From positions 284,043 to 348,042 of the forward strand of contig NZ_ATXE01000004.1 in the NCBI RefSeq assembly GCF_000421525.1: DNA of 64,000 bases, given 5' to 3'. Shown here piece after piece: positions 49,001 to 56,692 of the stretch. Both the position numbers and the translations under genes were made by a program. The stretch is from Aestuariimicrobium kwangyangense DSM 21549. Its GTDB lineage: Bacteria; Actinomycetota; Actinomycetes; Propionibacteriales; Propionibacteriaceae. Numbering within the stretch: position 1 is the stretch's first letter; the number at the start of each line of letters is the position of its first letter. The notes beneath the pieces were generated by a model. It had not been told where the DNA came from. It ran no database searches and saw nothing but the letters and a program-made list of their open reading frames with translations.

Positions 49001-50377
49001 TCAGTCGCCCCACGCCTCCTCGCGGCCAATGCTGGTCGACAGGTCGATCTCGTTTCCCTCGGGGTCGGCGATCGTCCACCAGAAGGGCGCCCGGTCGCGC
49101 AGCACCCGGCCGCCTGCGGCGACCGCGACCGCCACCCGTGCCTCGACCTCGTCGTCGGGTAGGAACAGGTCCACGTGGATGCGGTTGCGCTGGGCCCGTC
49201 TGGGCTGGTCGCCGCCGTCGATCTCCTGGAAGAACAGCGGCATGCCGATGCCGCGGGGGTCGATGATGTCGGTCACGTGCTCACGCGGGTCGGGCTCGTA
49301 GTGGAGTGTGGCGCACCAGAACCTGCGCAAACCCTCCACGTCGGCAGCATCGATGCCCAGCTGCAGGAACCGGGCTCGCTCACTCGCTGCCCGCAGCCCC
49401 AGGCCGCGTGCCGAGGCCTGGACGGCGGCGGCGAGCGGTGCCAGGTCGGTGTTCTCCCAGCCGTCCTTGCCGGTCGAGACCACCACCCAACCCGGTCGAA
49501 CCGCCACCCGCAGTGGCTGGGCGGCCGTGTCGGCGAGCTCGGCGACGGCGGTCACGAACCGGACGACCGTCCCCGTGTCATCACAGGGGTACCAGGCCTG
49601 GGCGTCGAAGACCTGGCGCCAGTCGGACAGGTCGAGACCGTCGGCCAGCCAACGATCCTGCCCCTCCTCGCGCCACAGCAGGTCGGCCTCGTTGCCCTCA
49701 GCGTCGGTGACCAGGGCACCGTAGGGGCCGGCGTCGGTGGTGGCGGCACCGAGTTCGGGGATCACCTCGAGTGTTCGGGCGACCTCCTCGACGGTGGCGA
49801 GCAGGTCCAGGTGCAGGCGGTTGCGCAGGGGACGGGGCTCGTCCATGGGCTGGAACCAGATGGGGCTGAGCAGCCGGTGCGGGTCGCGCAGGTCTTCCTC
49901 GTCCCGGCGGTGGCCGGTGACCTCGTGCCAGAAGGCCATCAGGGAATCCGTGTCGACCGCGTCGAAGGTCAGCTGCAGGTCCTGGAGTGCCGAGGGATCG
50001 GCCCGCAGCCTCAGAGGTGTCGCCCGGGCCGTCACGGCCGCCGCGAGGGCGACCTGCTCGGGGGTGAAACCGGGAGGTCGCCACGGAAGACCCACCCTCA
50101 GCCCGTGCCCGCGCAGGTCGAGGTCTGGGGCGCGATGACCGCCTTCGGCGGCATCGGTGAGGATGTCCCGGGCCAGGGCCGCACCGAGCGCATGGTTCGG
50201 TGAACCTGGGGGGCCGGTGAAGAAGGCTGCCGCACCGTCGCCCAGCACGCGCCACTGCTCGGTACCCGGGGTGCGCTGGAACTCCCGTCCGGTCAGGGGC
50301 GCGGTTCGGTCCGACTGGTCCTGGTCGGGCTGGTCCTGGTTCAGGTCTGGTCGGTTCGGGTTCGGCTGGGCGTCCAT
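49001..50377 (-). CDS. Tandem pterin-dehydratase-like/VOC fusion protein
   Basis: A 458-residue protein. After an Asn/Asp/Gln-rich leader, residues about 35-125 resemble 4a-hydroxytetrahydrobiopterin dehydratase (HRAPDLDLRGHGLRVGLPW, GFTPEQVALA). A VOC domain follows (about 130-235). A second, degenerate dehydratase-like segment lies near 265-335 (FVTAVAELADTA, WENTDLAPLAAAVQ), then a second VOC domain (about 345-455, ending DPEGNEIDLS). The ATG has GAGGAGG upstream. Activity is unknown. Confidence 0.75.
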   Translation of the reverse strand: MDAQPNPNRPDLNQDQPDQDQSDRTAPLTGREFQRTPGTEQWRVLGDGAAAFFTGPPGSPNHALGAALARDILTDAAEGGHRAPDLDLRGHGLRVGLPWRPPGFTPEQVALAAAVTARATPLRLRADPSALQDLQLTFDAVDTDSLMAFWHEVTGHRRDEEDLRDPHRLLSPIWFQPMDEPRPLRNRLHLDLLATVEEVARTLEVIPELGAATTDAGPYGALVTDAEGNEADLLWREEGQDRWLADGLDLSDWRQVFDAQAWYPCDDTGTVVRFVTAVAELADTAAQPLRVAVRPGWVVVSTGKDGWENTDLAPLAAAVQASARGLGLRAASERARFLQLGIDAADVEGLRRFWCATLHYEPDPREHVTDIIDPRGIGMPLFFQEIDGGDQPRRAQRNRIHVDLFLPDDEVEARVAVAVAAGGRVLRDRAPFWWTIADPEGNEIDLSTSIGREEAWGD

Positions 50378-50457
50378 GGTGGCCTCCTCGGTCGACTCGG
50401 CCGGGAGCCTCGGTCGACTCCCCGACGCTAACCCGAGACCGGGTCGACGAAGGTCGA

Positions 50458-51789
50458 TCAGCGCACGTCGTCGGGTTCGTCCGACGGCTTCTCCCCGACG
50501 ACGTGGCTGTCGGCGAGGGCGTCCAGCGAACGGGGCAGGTCGCGCATGGTGATGAGCGGCGAGAACACCACCGGCAGGGCGGCGCACAGGGAGACCGCGA
50601 CGAAGATCCACATGGTCGGCACGATGCCGAGGTGTCGTCCGACCAGGCCGCCCAGGAAGGCGCCGATGGGCATTGGCCCCCAGACCAGGAAGCGGATCGA
50701 GGCGTTCATGCGACCCAACAGGGGTTTGGGGCACAGGCGCTGACGGAAGCTCACCTGGGTGATGTTGTAGACGACCACCGCCCACGAGGTGAAGAACTGG
50801 CCCACCATCAGCGTGGGCACTGCCGGGAGCACGGAGGCGAGCGGGATCGCCGCGATGAAGATCGCCCCCATCAGCGCCGACAGCGGGATGGCCCGGCCCT
50901 CGCCCACGAGCCGGCTGAACCTGGCGGACGAGACCGCACCCAGCAGGCCACCGATGGCGCCGACGGACATGACCAGACCCAGGGTCGTCTCGGAGAAGCC
51001 GAGGGTCTTGATGACGTAGAGCACGAACAATGCGAAGACGGCCGAGGAGGCCAGGTTGGAACCGCCGGTGTAGGCCACGATCCGCCGCAGCAGGGGATGC
51101 TTGAGGACGAAGTCCAGTCCCTCACGGATCTCGTGCGCCAGCGGGCGTCGGGTGGTCGGGTCGTGCGGGGTCTCACGGTGCCGGATCAGGCTGACCGACA
51201 ACGACGAGAGGGCCATGAAGACGGCGGTGACGCCGATGGTGAGGGGCGATCCGATCAGCCTCACGAGGGCCGAGGCGGCCGCGGGGCCCACGACCTGGGC
51301 GGTCTGCTGGCTGGCCTGGAGCTTGCCGTTGCCCTCGCTGATCTGGTCACCCTCGACGATCTCGGGCAGGTAGGACTGGTTGGCCACGTCGAAGAAGACG
51401 GTGATGCATCCCACCAGGAAGGCGACCAGGTAGAGCTGGCCCATCGACAACCAGCCCGTCAGCCACGCGACCGGCAGGGTGATCAGCAGGGCAGCCCTGG
51501 AGAGGTCGCCGAGCACGATCACCCGCTTCTTGCGCCAGCGGTCGACCCACGCACCGGCGGGGAGACTGATCAGCAGGAACGCCAACGACTCCAGCATGGA
51601 CAGAATGCCCATCTCGAAGGCCCCGGCGTGCAGGAGTTGGACGGCAAGCAGCGGCATCGCGAACAGGACGAACTGGGCGCCGAACACCGAGACGGTGTCT
51701 CCCACCCACAACTGACGGAAGTCGTGATGGAAGAAGAGGTCGCGGCGGGTCTTGTCCGGCGATGCGACGAGGGGTGTCTCGGTGCTCAC
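50458..51789 (-). CDS. MFS transporter
   Basis: A 443-residue major facilitator with about 12 helices. The A-like motif GAWVDRWRKKRVIVLGDL is near 75-92, followed by the central loop HRETPHDPTTRRPLAHEI near 205-222. It is drug-efflux-like, substrate unknown. The GTG at 51789 gives the usual N-terminus; an ATG at 51828 would put the operator-like dyad inside the gene. It is divergently transcribed from an ArsR-type regulator, implying repression by it. Confidence 0.85.
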   Translation of the reverse strand: MSTETPLVASPDKTRRDLFFHHDFRQLWVGDTVSVFGAQFVLFAMPLLAVQLLHAGAFEMGILSMLESLAFLLISLPAGAWVDRWRKKRVIVLGDLSRAALLITLPVAWLTGWLSMGQLYLVAFLVGCITVFFDVANQSYLPEIVEGDQISEGNGKLQASQQTAQVVGPAAASALVRLIGSPLTIGVTAVFMALSSLSVSLIRHRETPHDPTTRRPLAHEIREGLDFVLKHPLLRRIVAYTGGSNLASSAVFALFVLYVIKTLGFSETTLGLVMSVGAIGGLLGAVSSARFSRLVGEGRAIPLSALMGAIFIAAIPLASVLPAVPTLMVGQFFTSWAVVVYNITQVSFRQRLCPKPLLGRMNASIRFLVWGPMPIGAFLGGLVGRHLGIVPTMWIFVAVSLCAALPVVFSPLITMRDLPRSLDALADSHVVGEKPSDEPDDVR

Positions 51790-51807
51790 GGGACGATCCT
51801 GAACGAC

Positions 51808-51827
51808 TGATTGGGAAAAGTCAATCA
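51808..51827. promoter_or_regulatory. Candidate ArsR-type operator between MFS and regulator genes
   Basis: Inverted repeat TGATTG / CAATCA with an eight-base spacer, between the divergent starts. On the minus strand TTGACT overlaps one arm and could be a -35 element for the MFS gene. Confidence 0.5.
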
Positions 51828-51869
51828 CTCTGCTGATATCTCCTGGGTCGAGCCAGTAGTGTCACGTGC

Positions 51870-52529
51870 ATGGACGTGCCACCAGCGGGCCAGTCGCCAG
51901 CCCTGGGCGAGTCATCAGACCTGGGCGAGTCATCAGACCTGGGCGGGGTATCAGGGCGGAACGAACCCTTCGTGAGGCGGATGGCCACCGACGCCGAGGC
52001 CAGGGCGCTCGCCTCGGGTCTGCGTCTGCGCATCCTGAGGTTGTGCCTGGATGAGCCCGCCACCAATCGCGAGATCGCCGACACCCTGGGTCTCAACCCG
52101 GCGACCTCCCTGCACCACGTGCGCACCTTGGTCGACACCGGCTTCCTCGAGGCCCTGCAGGCACGTCGCGGACGACGTGGCTCCCGGGAGATTCCCTACC
52201 GGACCACGGGGAAGTCCTGGTACATGGACACCCCCGTGACGGGTGCCTCGCTGCTGGAGGCCTTCCTCGCCGAGATCAAGGAGGTCTCCCCTGAGTACCG
52301 GGGCATGACCAGGTTGGGACTGAGGCTCCGCCCCGACGATCTCGAAGAGTTCCGGGAGCGGCTGAACGCCTTGTTCGCCGAGTACCACGACCGACCCCGC
52401 GACCCCGACGGCGAGCCATGGTCGTTGTTCGTGGCGCTGCACCCCGACACCAGCCAGCGGCAGTCGCCGGTGGCCGAGGCGGGTGGCCCGTCGCTCAGCG
52501 GGCACCCCAATTCCACGGGGGACGACTGA
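51870..52529 (+). CDS. ArsR-type winged-helix transcriptional regulator
   Basis: A 219-residue protein. The helix-turn-helix region is about residues 48-95 (RLRILRLCLDEPATNREIAD, SLHHVRTLVDTGFLEAL). The N-terminal 30 residues are a Ser/Gly/Asp leader with a GESSDL duplication. The C-terminal half may sense a ligand; no metal-binding Cys cluster is seen. It ends 35 bases into the convergent AAA gene. It is divergent from the MFS gene, its likely target. Confidence 0.85.
   Translation: MDVPPAGQSPALGESSDLGESSDLGGVSGRNEPFVRRMATDAEARALASGLRLRILRLCLDEPATNREIADTLGLNPATSLHHVRTLVDTGFLEALQARRGRRGSREIPYRTTGKSWYMDTPVTGASLLEAFLAEIKEVSPEYRGMTRLGLRLRPDDLEEFRERLNALFAEYHDRPRDPDGEPWSLFVALHPDTSQRQSPVAEAGGPSLSGHPNSTGDD
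51903..51938. repeat. 18-bp tandem duplication in the regulator N-terminus
   Basis: Two identical 18-base units (CTGGGCGAGTCATCAGAC) plus a partial third encode the LGESSD repeat. Confidence 0.88.
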
Positions 52530-53736
52530 GCAGCCCCTGGCCCTCCACAACCGTCTCGCCGAGGTTCTTGGTGAGGCGGTGGTGGAGCACGGTGGCCCCG
52601 CCGTCGCGGGGAGCATCGTCATCGCCCGGGCCAAGGGGATCCTGGCCGCCGGGATCCCGGTCGCCCGGATCCTGGTCGCCCAGCAGGTGGTCGACGATCG
52701 CGGATGAGTGGCTGACCACGATCACCTGCGTGCGGGAGGCGGCTCCCTGGACCAACCGCGCCAGCACGGGCAGCACGTCGGGGTGGAGGCTCGTCTCCGG
52801 TTCGTTGAGCACCAGCACCGCTGGGGGTCGCGGGCTGAGCAGGGCCGTCGCGAGCAGCAGGAACCGCAGCGTTCCGTCGGAGAGTTCAGCAGCGTTCAGG
52901 CTGCGCAACAGTCCCGACTGGTCGAACTCGATCTCGAAGCGCCCGTCATGGTCGGTGACCGCGATCCGGCCGCCGGGGAAGGCTTCCGCGATGGCCTGCC
53001 TGAACGGCCGCTCCCAACTCGACTCCAGGATCGACTGCACCGCGGGGGCGAGGTCGGCCCCGTCGTCACTGAGCACAGGTGTCCAGGTGCCCACGTGGGG
53101 TTGACGGGCGGGTGCATCGGCATCGGTGCGGAACCCGTCATAGAAGCGCCAACTGTTGACCTCTCGCCGCACCGCCAACACCTCGGGGTACTCCTGCGGG
53201 TCTCCGAGTTCGGCCAGCATGCTGGCACGATCGTCCAGGTCCTCGGCGACCACTCGCCACCCAGGGCCCGCGTTGACCCGCAGCGTGTGGTTCTTCCGCT
53301 CCACCAGGGATGACGCCGGTCGGTACAGCGGCGCCGCGAAGATGGCCTCCCGCTTGATCACGGGGTCACGGACGAAGGCCGTCGTCCTCGGCGTCGGAAG
53401 GCCGACGTCCACCAGGTATCCGAAGGTGTCGGTGGCGAAGCCGAGGGCGAGGCTGATGGGACGACGCCGTGAGCCGGTTCCCTGGACCGGGACCTCGCCG
53501 CGTTTCATGGCGCCGGAGATCTCCTCGGGCCCGGCCCACATCACCCGGGACAGGCCCCCTTGCCCGGCCAGCGCCCCGACCAGTGATCCGCGCCCGGTGT
53601 CGGCGAGCAGCCGAAGCGACTGGTAGAGGCTCGACTTGCCCACTCCGTTGGCGCCGGTGATCACGGTCACCGGTGCCAACGGCAGCACGACCTCGCGCAG
53701 GGAGCGATAGCCGTGCACGGCCAGAAGGGTGAGCAT
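52495..53736 (-). CDS. AAA family ATPase (RecF/SMC-like, AAA_21)
   Basis: A 413-residue ATPase of the ABC-type fold. Walker A is TGANGVGKSSLYQSL near 27-41 and the LSDGTLRFLLLATALL signature near 285. Walker B VLVLNEPETSLHPD is near 308 and the H-loop VVSHSSAIVDHLL near 340. Similar proteins serve as stand-alone OLD/RecF-like ATPases in DNA metabolism or phage defence; no partner nuclease gene is adjacent. The tail (350-370) has a 15-bp-repeat-coded GDQDPGDRDPGGQDP stretch. Confidence 0.82.
   Translation of the reverse strand: MLTLLAVHGYRSLREVVLPLAPVTVITGANGVGKSSLYQSLRLLADTGRGSLVGALAGQGGLSRVMWAGPEEISGAMKRGEVPVQGTGSRRRPISLALGFATDTFGYLVDVGLPTPRTTAFVRDPVIKREAIFAAPLYRPASSLVERKNHTLRVNAGPGWRVVAEDLDDRASMLAELGDPQEYPEVLAVRREVNSWRFYDGFRTDADAPARQPHVGTWTPVLSDDGADLAPAVQSILESSWERPFRQAIAEAFPGGRIAVTDHDGRFEIEFDQSGLLRSLNAAELSDGTLRFLLLATALLSPRPPAVLVLNEPETSLHPDVLPVLARLVQGAASRTQVIVVSHSSAIVDHLLGDQDPGDRDPGGQDPLGPGDDDAPRDGGATVLHHRLTKNLGETVVEGQGLLSRPPWNWGAR
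52636..52680. repeat. Three 15-bp tandem units in the AAA ATPase tail
   Basis: GGGATCCTGGCCGCC-type units, each with one or two changes, encode the Gly/Asp/Pro repeat. Confidence 0.85.
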
Positions 53737-53765
53737 GGCCCAAGGCTAGGGACGAGCGCCGACAT

Positions 53766-54146
53766 TCACGGCAATGCGTTGGACGACCCGGCAAGGGCCG
53801 TGGCCCGGACGCTGCGTGGGGCCCCGGGCAGGTGCACGGGTGGCCACAGCCTCGTCTCCGCCGTGACGGTGACGACGAAGCTGGTGGCATCGCCTGCCAC
53901 CGAGCACGAGACCAGCTCGGCCCCGTTCCTGGCCACCGTGTGTCGTGCCCGGGAACAGGCCTCGCCGGTCGCGGCGTACGCCTCACCGCCAGCGATCGCC
54001 GCCAGATCAGCCGCGTCGGCGGCGCGGGCATGGGCCCGCCACCACCCCAGCACCCACACCCCGGCCAACGTCCCGAGCACCACCAGCAGCATCAGCGCTG
54101 CAATCAGAATCGTTCCCACGCCGCGTTCACGGCCTCGCCCCCTCAT
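53766..54146 (-). CDS. TadE-like minor pseudopilin (helicase/secretion neighbourhood type)
   Basis: A 126-residue protein with one N-terminal helix (about 12-34) after RGRGRERGVGTILIAALML. No Glu lies at +5 of the presumed cleavage site, unlike TadE. AADAADLAAIAGGEAY matches the TadG/TadE-like family seen beside Rv3654c-type loci. ATG overlaps the upstream tadE stop. It is part of the Tad cluster. Confidence 0.8.
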   Translation of the reverse strand: MRGRGRERGVGTILIAALMLLVVLGTLAGVWVLGWWRAHARAADAADLAAIAGGEAYAATGEACSRARHTVARNGAELVSCSVAGDATSFVVTVTAETRLWPPVHLPGAPRSVRATALAGSSNALP

Positions 54147-54523
54147 GGCTGGGCGTTCGGCTCGAGCGGCAGGCTGGCCTCACCACTGATCGTGACCGGA
54201 CCGATGGTCCCCCAGCCACGTTGTGCACTCACCACGACTGTCACCCAACCGTCCTTGGTGGTGGTGGTGATCGTCGCCGCCCGGGGAGCGGCCTGGCGAG
54301 ACCGGCGGGCGGCTGACTCGTCCCCTCGGGACTCCTGCCGTGCCACCTGGGTCGCGGTGTCCTCGCACTGCCCCTGCAGGATCGCCAGCCCGATCACGGC
54401 ACTGCAGGCGAACAACACCAAGGCGGCGAAGATGAGACCGATGGCCAACTCGACGGTGACCATGCCCCGCTGGGCTGGTCGACCCGATCTTCGGATCTGG
54501 GCAGGCCTGATTGATGTGGACAT
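54143..54523 (-). CDS. TadE pseudopilin
   Basis: A 126-residue protein. A short basic leader ends at Gly20 (QRG-MVTVE), with Glu25 at +5 of the mature end, the type IV prepilin rule. A hydrophobic helix spans about 24-45. The C-terminal domain is beta-rich. It is cotranscribed with the next TadE-like gene through an ATGA overlap. Confidence 0.82.
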   Translation of the reverse strand: MSTSIRPAQIRRSGRPAQRGMVTVELAIGLIFAALVLFACSAVIGLAILQGQCEDTATQVARQESRGDESAARRSRQAAPRAATITTTTKDGWVTVVVSAQRGWGTIGPVTISGEASLPLEPNAQP

Positions 54524-54555
54524 CTCCGGTTCCCCTCTCGCGATGTGGCGGGATT

Positions 54556-54571
54556 GCGGGTGGGGACCCGC
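54556..54571. terminator. Hairpin between pilin gene and tadE
   Basis: GCGGGT / ACCCGC six-base stem with a GGGG (minus: CCCC) loop lies 66 bases after the pilin stop. It may act as a partial terminator giving more pilin than minor pilin. Confidence 0.45.
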
Positions 54572-54636
54572 GGGGCGCGGTCGACCGGAGTCGGCCAACC
54601 GCATCCCGGGGTCCCCGTTCTGTCGGTGGGCGTGAC

Positions 54637-54879
54637 TCAGTTCATCTTTCCGGCGAAGTACTTGATGCCATCGAGCACCTTGGCGAGGATGAAGTCAGCG
54701 ATCTTGTTGTTGGAGATGGTCGTGTACACGATCAGCGCGAACGCGATCACCCCGAGGATGCCCACGGCGTACTCGGCCGTGGCCAGGCCCCGCTGGGCCA
54801 GCCTGGTGAGAGCACCGTCACCGGACGTCCCCGCCGGAGCATGGGTGCTGGTGTCGAGCAGATCGATCTGGTTGGACAT
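54637..54879 (-). CDS. Flp-type pilin (DUF4244)
   Basis: An 80-residue prepilin. The leader ends at Gly31 and Glu36 is at +5 (RG-LATAEYAVG). A helix spans residues 33-57, then a short tail KVLDGIKYFAG. It is probably the major Tad pilin. It is separated from tadC by 226 bases holding a terminator-like hairpin and two TGTGGACAA sites, so it is likely its own promoter unit. Confidence 0.85.
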   Translation of the reverse strand: MSNQIDLLDTSTHAPAGTSGDGALTRLAQRGLATAEYAVGILGVIAFALIVYTTISNNKIADFILAKVLDGIKYFAGKMN

Positions 54880-54969
54880 GCTGTTTCCCTTTCGGTTGGT
54901 GACCCACCCCGTGGGTTCATCTGCACTGTGGTCACGAGGGCTCGTCGTGCACCGCCCGGTTCCCGCGGC

Positions 54970-55007
54970 TGTGGACAACGGTTCGATCGCACCCCGCCTG
55001 TGGACAA
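54970..55007. promoter_or_regulatory. Paired TGTGGACAA sites upstream of the pilin gene
   Basis: TGTGGACAA at 54970-54978 and again at 54999-55007, 29 bases apart. The reverse complement TTGTCCACA equals the actinobacterial DnaA box. A similar pair lies at 58947-58985. Confidence 0.5.
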
Positions 55008-55029
55008 CCACCCGGCGACGACGCGAAGG

Positions 55030-55064
55030 AGCCCGGCCGAGGACCATTGATCCCCGACCGGGCT
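55030..55064. terminator. Terminator-like hairpin after tadC
   Basis: AGCCCGG / CCGGGCT stem, extendable with one mismatch, lies 40-75 bases downstream of the tadC stop on the minus strand. Confidence 0.5.
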
Positions 55065-55105
55065 GCGTCCACCTCCCGCCGCCGTTGCGCCTCAGCCCTC
55101 GCACC

Positions 55106-55882
55106 TCACAGGTAGTGGAGGGCTAGCCCCAACACGATCGGCACCACGCCCACCGCGATGAACGCGGGTAGGAAGCACACCATCAGCGGGAGGACGGAAC
55201 TCACACCCACTGCTCGTGCTCGCCTCTCCAGTGCCGCCTGCCTCGACTGTCGAGCCCTGCGCGCCTGGACACGCAGCACCTCCTCCACCGGCACCCCGTC
55301 GCGGGCACTGCGGGCGAGGTCCCGCCCGACAGGGCCCCACACCTCCTGCCACCTCGTGGAGGAGGCCAGACTGCGCCAGGCGTCGGCATCGCTGCGCCCG
55401 ACCCCCGTCTCGGCGACCACCGACGACAACGCCGTCCGGCTGGGTTCGGGCGAGACGGCCGCCACCTCCGCGGCAGCCACCCTGGCCGCGCAGCCCGCAG
55501 CCAGGGCCGCGGCGAGCAGGTCGAGGGTGCCCGGGAGCTGCGAGCGTTGACGTTCCCGGTCGTGTCGGGTCGACGGCGGTTCGATCCAGCCGAGCCCAAG
55601 GAGCACCCCCACCCCCAGGACGGCCCCGGGTGCCACTCGCCAGACCGGTACCTGACCCAGGTCGGGCAGCGCGAGTGCCACCACGGCGCAGACCAGCAAC
55701 CCGGCCACCGCGCGGATCGGCAAGGACAGGGCATCGGTTCGTCCGGCGAGCAGGCGTCCGAAGCGCCCCCGGCGTGATCTCCCAGGGACGGACCACGCCC
55801 CGATCCGTCTCGGGTCGGGCAGCCCCGACATCGCCAGCCACACGCCGGTCGCAGCGGCCACGGCGCAGATCATCACCATCAC
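55106..55882 (-). CDS. Tad secretion membrane protein TadC (type II secretion F family)
   Basis: A 258-residue protein. Hydrophobic segments lie near 3-18, 59-95 and 230-258. The central T2SSF region has TLDLLAAALAAGCAARVAAAEVA. GTG 55882 overlaps the tadB stop by four bases. With TadB it forms the inner-membrane platform of the Tad pilus machine. Confidence 0.85.
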   Translation of the reverse strand: MMVMICAVAAATGVWLAMSGLPDPRRIGAWSVPGRSRRGRFGRLLAGRTDALSLPIRAVAGLLVCAVVALALPDLGQVPVWRVAPGAVLGVGVLLGLGWIEPPSTRHDRERQRSQLPGTLDLLAAALAAGCAARVAAAEVAAVSPEPSRTALSSVVAETGVGRSDADAWRSLASSTRWQEVWGPVGRDLARSARDGVPVEEVLRVQARRARQSRQAALERRARAVGVSSVLPLMVCFLPAFIAVGVVPIVLGLALHYL

Positions 55883-56679
55883 AGACCCCCACCCGACCGC
55901 TCGGCCAACCGCTCCGTCCACACGATCCCAGCAGCCGTCAACGACGTGGCGACCAGCACACACAGTCGTCCCGGCCAGGTCGTGAGCAGGAAGTGAGCCG
56001 GGTCGGCACCCACCAGGGCCGCCATCAGCACCCCCACCACCGGCAGGAACGCAAGCATCGTGCTGGTCGCGCGCACGGCCGACAGCTCCGTGGCCACGGT
56101 CTCGCGCAGACGCTCCTCCCGGGCCAGACCGTCGGCGACGGCCTGGGCGAGCGAGGCGGCGGGCGCCCCCAGCCGGGTGGACAACTCCCACGCAGCGGCC
56201 AACTCGACCAGCCCTCCAGCACCTGCCGACGCACCTGCCCTGCGCAGGGCCTCGGGGGCAGATCCTCCCACCCGGACGGCAGCCAGGACCGGACGAACGA
56301 CGTCACAGTCCTCCGCCGCGGCCTCGAGAGCCCGCTGGGGCAGGAGACCAATCGTGAGTTGTCCCGCCACCACCTGGCACGCCTCGGCCACCTGTTGTCG
56401 GGTGACACGGGCCAGCCTGCGCAGCCGGGAACGACGAACCAGCCACACCCCAAGACCGGTGGACATGCCGAGCACCAGCAGCCACAACGCGATCTCGGGT
56501 CCGACGACGGCGCCGACCCCCCACACCCCGGCCATCACGCCGATCACCGCTGCCAGCCGACGGGCCATGCCCATCGCCGCCGCCGGTTGCCGCTCGACCA
56601 AACGGCTGATCCCGACCGGGCTCCCCGGCACCAGCAGCCCAGCCGCCATAGCCAGGCAGCCTGCGACCACCCAGGTCAT
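55879..56679 (-). CDS. Tad secretion membrane protein TadB (type II secretion F family)
   Basis: A 266-residue protein with helices near 1-18, 42-80 and 205-255. The T2SSF-like helical core is QVAEACQVVAGQLTIGLLPQ, then AWELSTRLGAPAASLAQAVADGL. ATG 56679 is chosen; an in-frame TTG at 56691 is possible. It follows tadA by 13 bases. Confidence 0.85.
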   Translation of the reverse strand: MTWVVAGCLAMAAGLLVPGSPVGISRLVERQPAAAMGMARRLAAVIGVMAGVWGVGAVVGPEIALWLLVLGMSTGLGVWLVRRSRLRRLARVTRQQVAEACQVVAGQLTIGLLPQRALEAAAEDCDVVRPVLAAVRVGGSAPEALRRAGASAGAGGLVELAAAWELSTRLGAPAASLAQAVADGLAREERLRETVATELSAVRATSTMLAFLPVVGVLMAALVGADPAHFLLTTWPGRLCVLVATSLTAAGIVWTERLAERSGGGL

Positions 56680-56692
56680 GCGGCCACCCAAC

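Noticed and set aside
54970..55007. Chromosomal replication origin suggested by DnaA-box-like sites
   Set aside because: Only two exact boxes, no AT-rich unwinding element, and no dnaA, dnaN or gyrB nearby.
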